Shown here: in pieces, positions 63,501-64,000 of the stretch | Layout: each line of letters starts with the position of its first letter | Numbering within the stretch: position 1 is the stretch's first letter | Assembly (NCBI GenBank): GCA_963682025.1 | Contig: OY821519.1 | Coordinates: 158,191,056-158,255,055, forward strand | Reading direction: 5' to 3' | Length of the DNA: 64,000 nucleotides | DNA from: Cordilura impudica | Taxonomy: Eukaryota > Arthropoda > Insecta > Diptera > Scathophagidae | Notes under the pieces: model-generated | What the model was told of the DNA's origin: nothing | Databases searched by the model: none | The model's input: the letters and a program-made list of their open reading frames with translations, nothing else | Made by a program: the position numbers and the translations under genes

Positions 63501-64000
63501 TTCAATTCTATCAAAAATTTCTTTTATATTAATATTGTTCCTAAAGTATTGTTGGTTTTTCGGTTGGGTGTATCAAAATAGTAATTTATGCCCTTTTTGT
63601 CCAGAAAGTCAGTAAAATGAGCTGATTTGAAAGAGGTTTCGTTATCCAAGGTCAGGTTTTTGGGTGTTTTCATATAAATAAAAAGTTTTATGTAGCCTTT
63701 GATTAGTTGTAATGGTGTCCTATCATGAACTTCCTCAATCATTGCATACTTTGAGAATATGTCCATCATTGTGACATAGGTGGTAGTTTTATTCAAATAC
63801 CATATATCTGTATGGTAGTGTTCATAAGGAGCCTTTGTTGTTTCAGTTTTCTCGAAAGGTAATCTAATTGGATGTCTTTCTGCCTTAAAATTGCACATTA
63901 AGCAGGTTATTAATGAACTTTGTAATTGCCCTTCTCAAATTGGGATAATAGAATTTTCCTTTTAATTCCATATAAGTTTTGTCTATACCTGCATGATTAT
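63501..64000 (-). pseudogene. pol: Second errantivirus integrase, partial
   Basis: Read leftward from the window end: HAGIDKTYMELKGKFYYPNL, part of the integrase zinc domain, then a Cys pair context. The first catalytic Asp is in HYHTDIWYL near 63800 and the second in LTLDNETSFKSAHF near 63630-63650. NRKTNNTLG follows, where the Glu block should be, and the sequence is truncated or shifted there (63524). Residual frame with IDRIENKKNKT continues to about 63440. Confidence 0.75.

Larger units (their letters stand above)
62075..64000 (-). mobile_element. Second errantivirus fragment (17.6/297-like)
   Basis: The window ends inside this reverse-strand element. Integrase lies at 63524-64000 and env follows leftward to about 62075, where recognisable sequence ends. 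A MITE sits in env at 62696-63118. The env sequence resembles the 17.6/297 group rather than the gypsy-type element at 6564-13780. Confidence 0.8.

Noticed and set aside
1..64000. tRNA or rRNA genes
   Set aside because: No cloverleaf with A and B boxes or rRNA sequence was recognised; the tRNA-like words seen are retroelement primer sites.

Overview
The window is an AT-rich piece of an arthropod genome, most likely a higher (cyclorrhaphan) fly. That inference rests on the element types: errantiviruses with env genes, a BEL/Pao element, a long-LTR Osvaldo/Ulysses-like Ty3/Gypsy element, Jockey-type non-LTR elements, Transib, hAT and Tc1-like elements. Almost everything is transposable elements (TEs). 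The only likely host gene sequence is one exon at 60372-60663 (-), resembling the C-terminal end of a sorting-nexin BAR domain.

Region 1, 1-28.2 kb: a nested stack whose junctions can be read to the base. A Jockey-like non-LTR element (1-2080, continuing at 26963-28196) was split by Transib A (2081-26957, TSD CAGCG). Transib A was split twice: by a CACTA/Mirage/Chapaev-like DNA transposon (4733-14703, TSD TAA) and by a second non-LTR element (about 14802-25757, probable TSD about 16 bp). The CMC-like transposon carries a gypsy-type errantivirus (6564-13780, TSD TACA). The second non-LTR element carries an apparently intact Transib B (16547-20394, TSD CGGCG) and an apparently intact hAT-like element (21841-24929, TSD CTGTACAT). 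At each of these insertion sites the interrupted reading frame or element resumes on the other side.

Region 2, 28.2-47 kb: a Tc1-like element (28516-29853) and two reverse-strand non-LTR fragments. One of these is interrupted by a 14 kb Osvaldo/Ulysses-like element (32269-46334, TSD TATA) with LTRs of 2.4-2.7 kb, a tRNA-Lys-type primer site, broken gag and pol, and a Harbinger-type MITE in its leader.

Region 3, 47-64 kb: AT-rich sequence, then a reverse-strand non-LTR element (49125-51180 and 57404-about 59000). It is interrupted by a hAT remnant (49772-50770), a BEL/Pao element (51253-57356, TSD CATAA) and a 5'-truncated I/Loa-like element with RNase H (57696-58932, 13 bp TSD). The single host exon follows, then an inverted-repeat element (61078-61874) and a reverse-strand errantivirus fragment (62075-64000) whose env holds a small MITE (62696-63118).

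The best candidate for an exciting system is Transib B. It has an uninterrupted 673-aa RAG1-like transposase, a GC-rich 5 bp target duplication and terminal repeats that begin with CACTGTG/CACAGTG, like recombination signal heptamers. The other strong candidate is the 8 x 47 bp tandem array in the errantivirus leader, which sits where gypsy carries its insulator.
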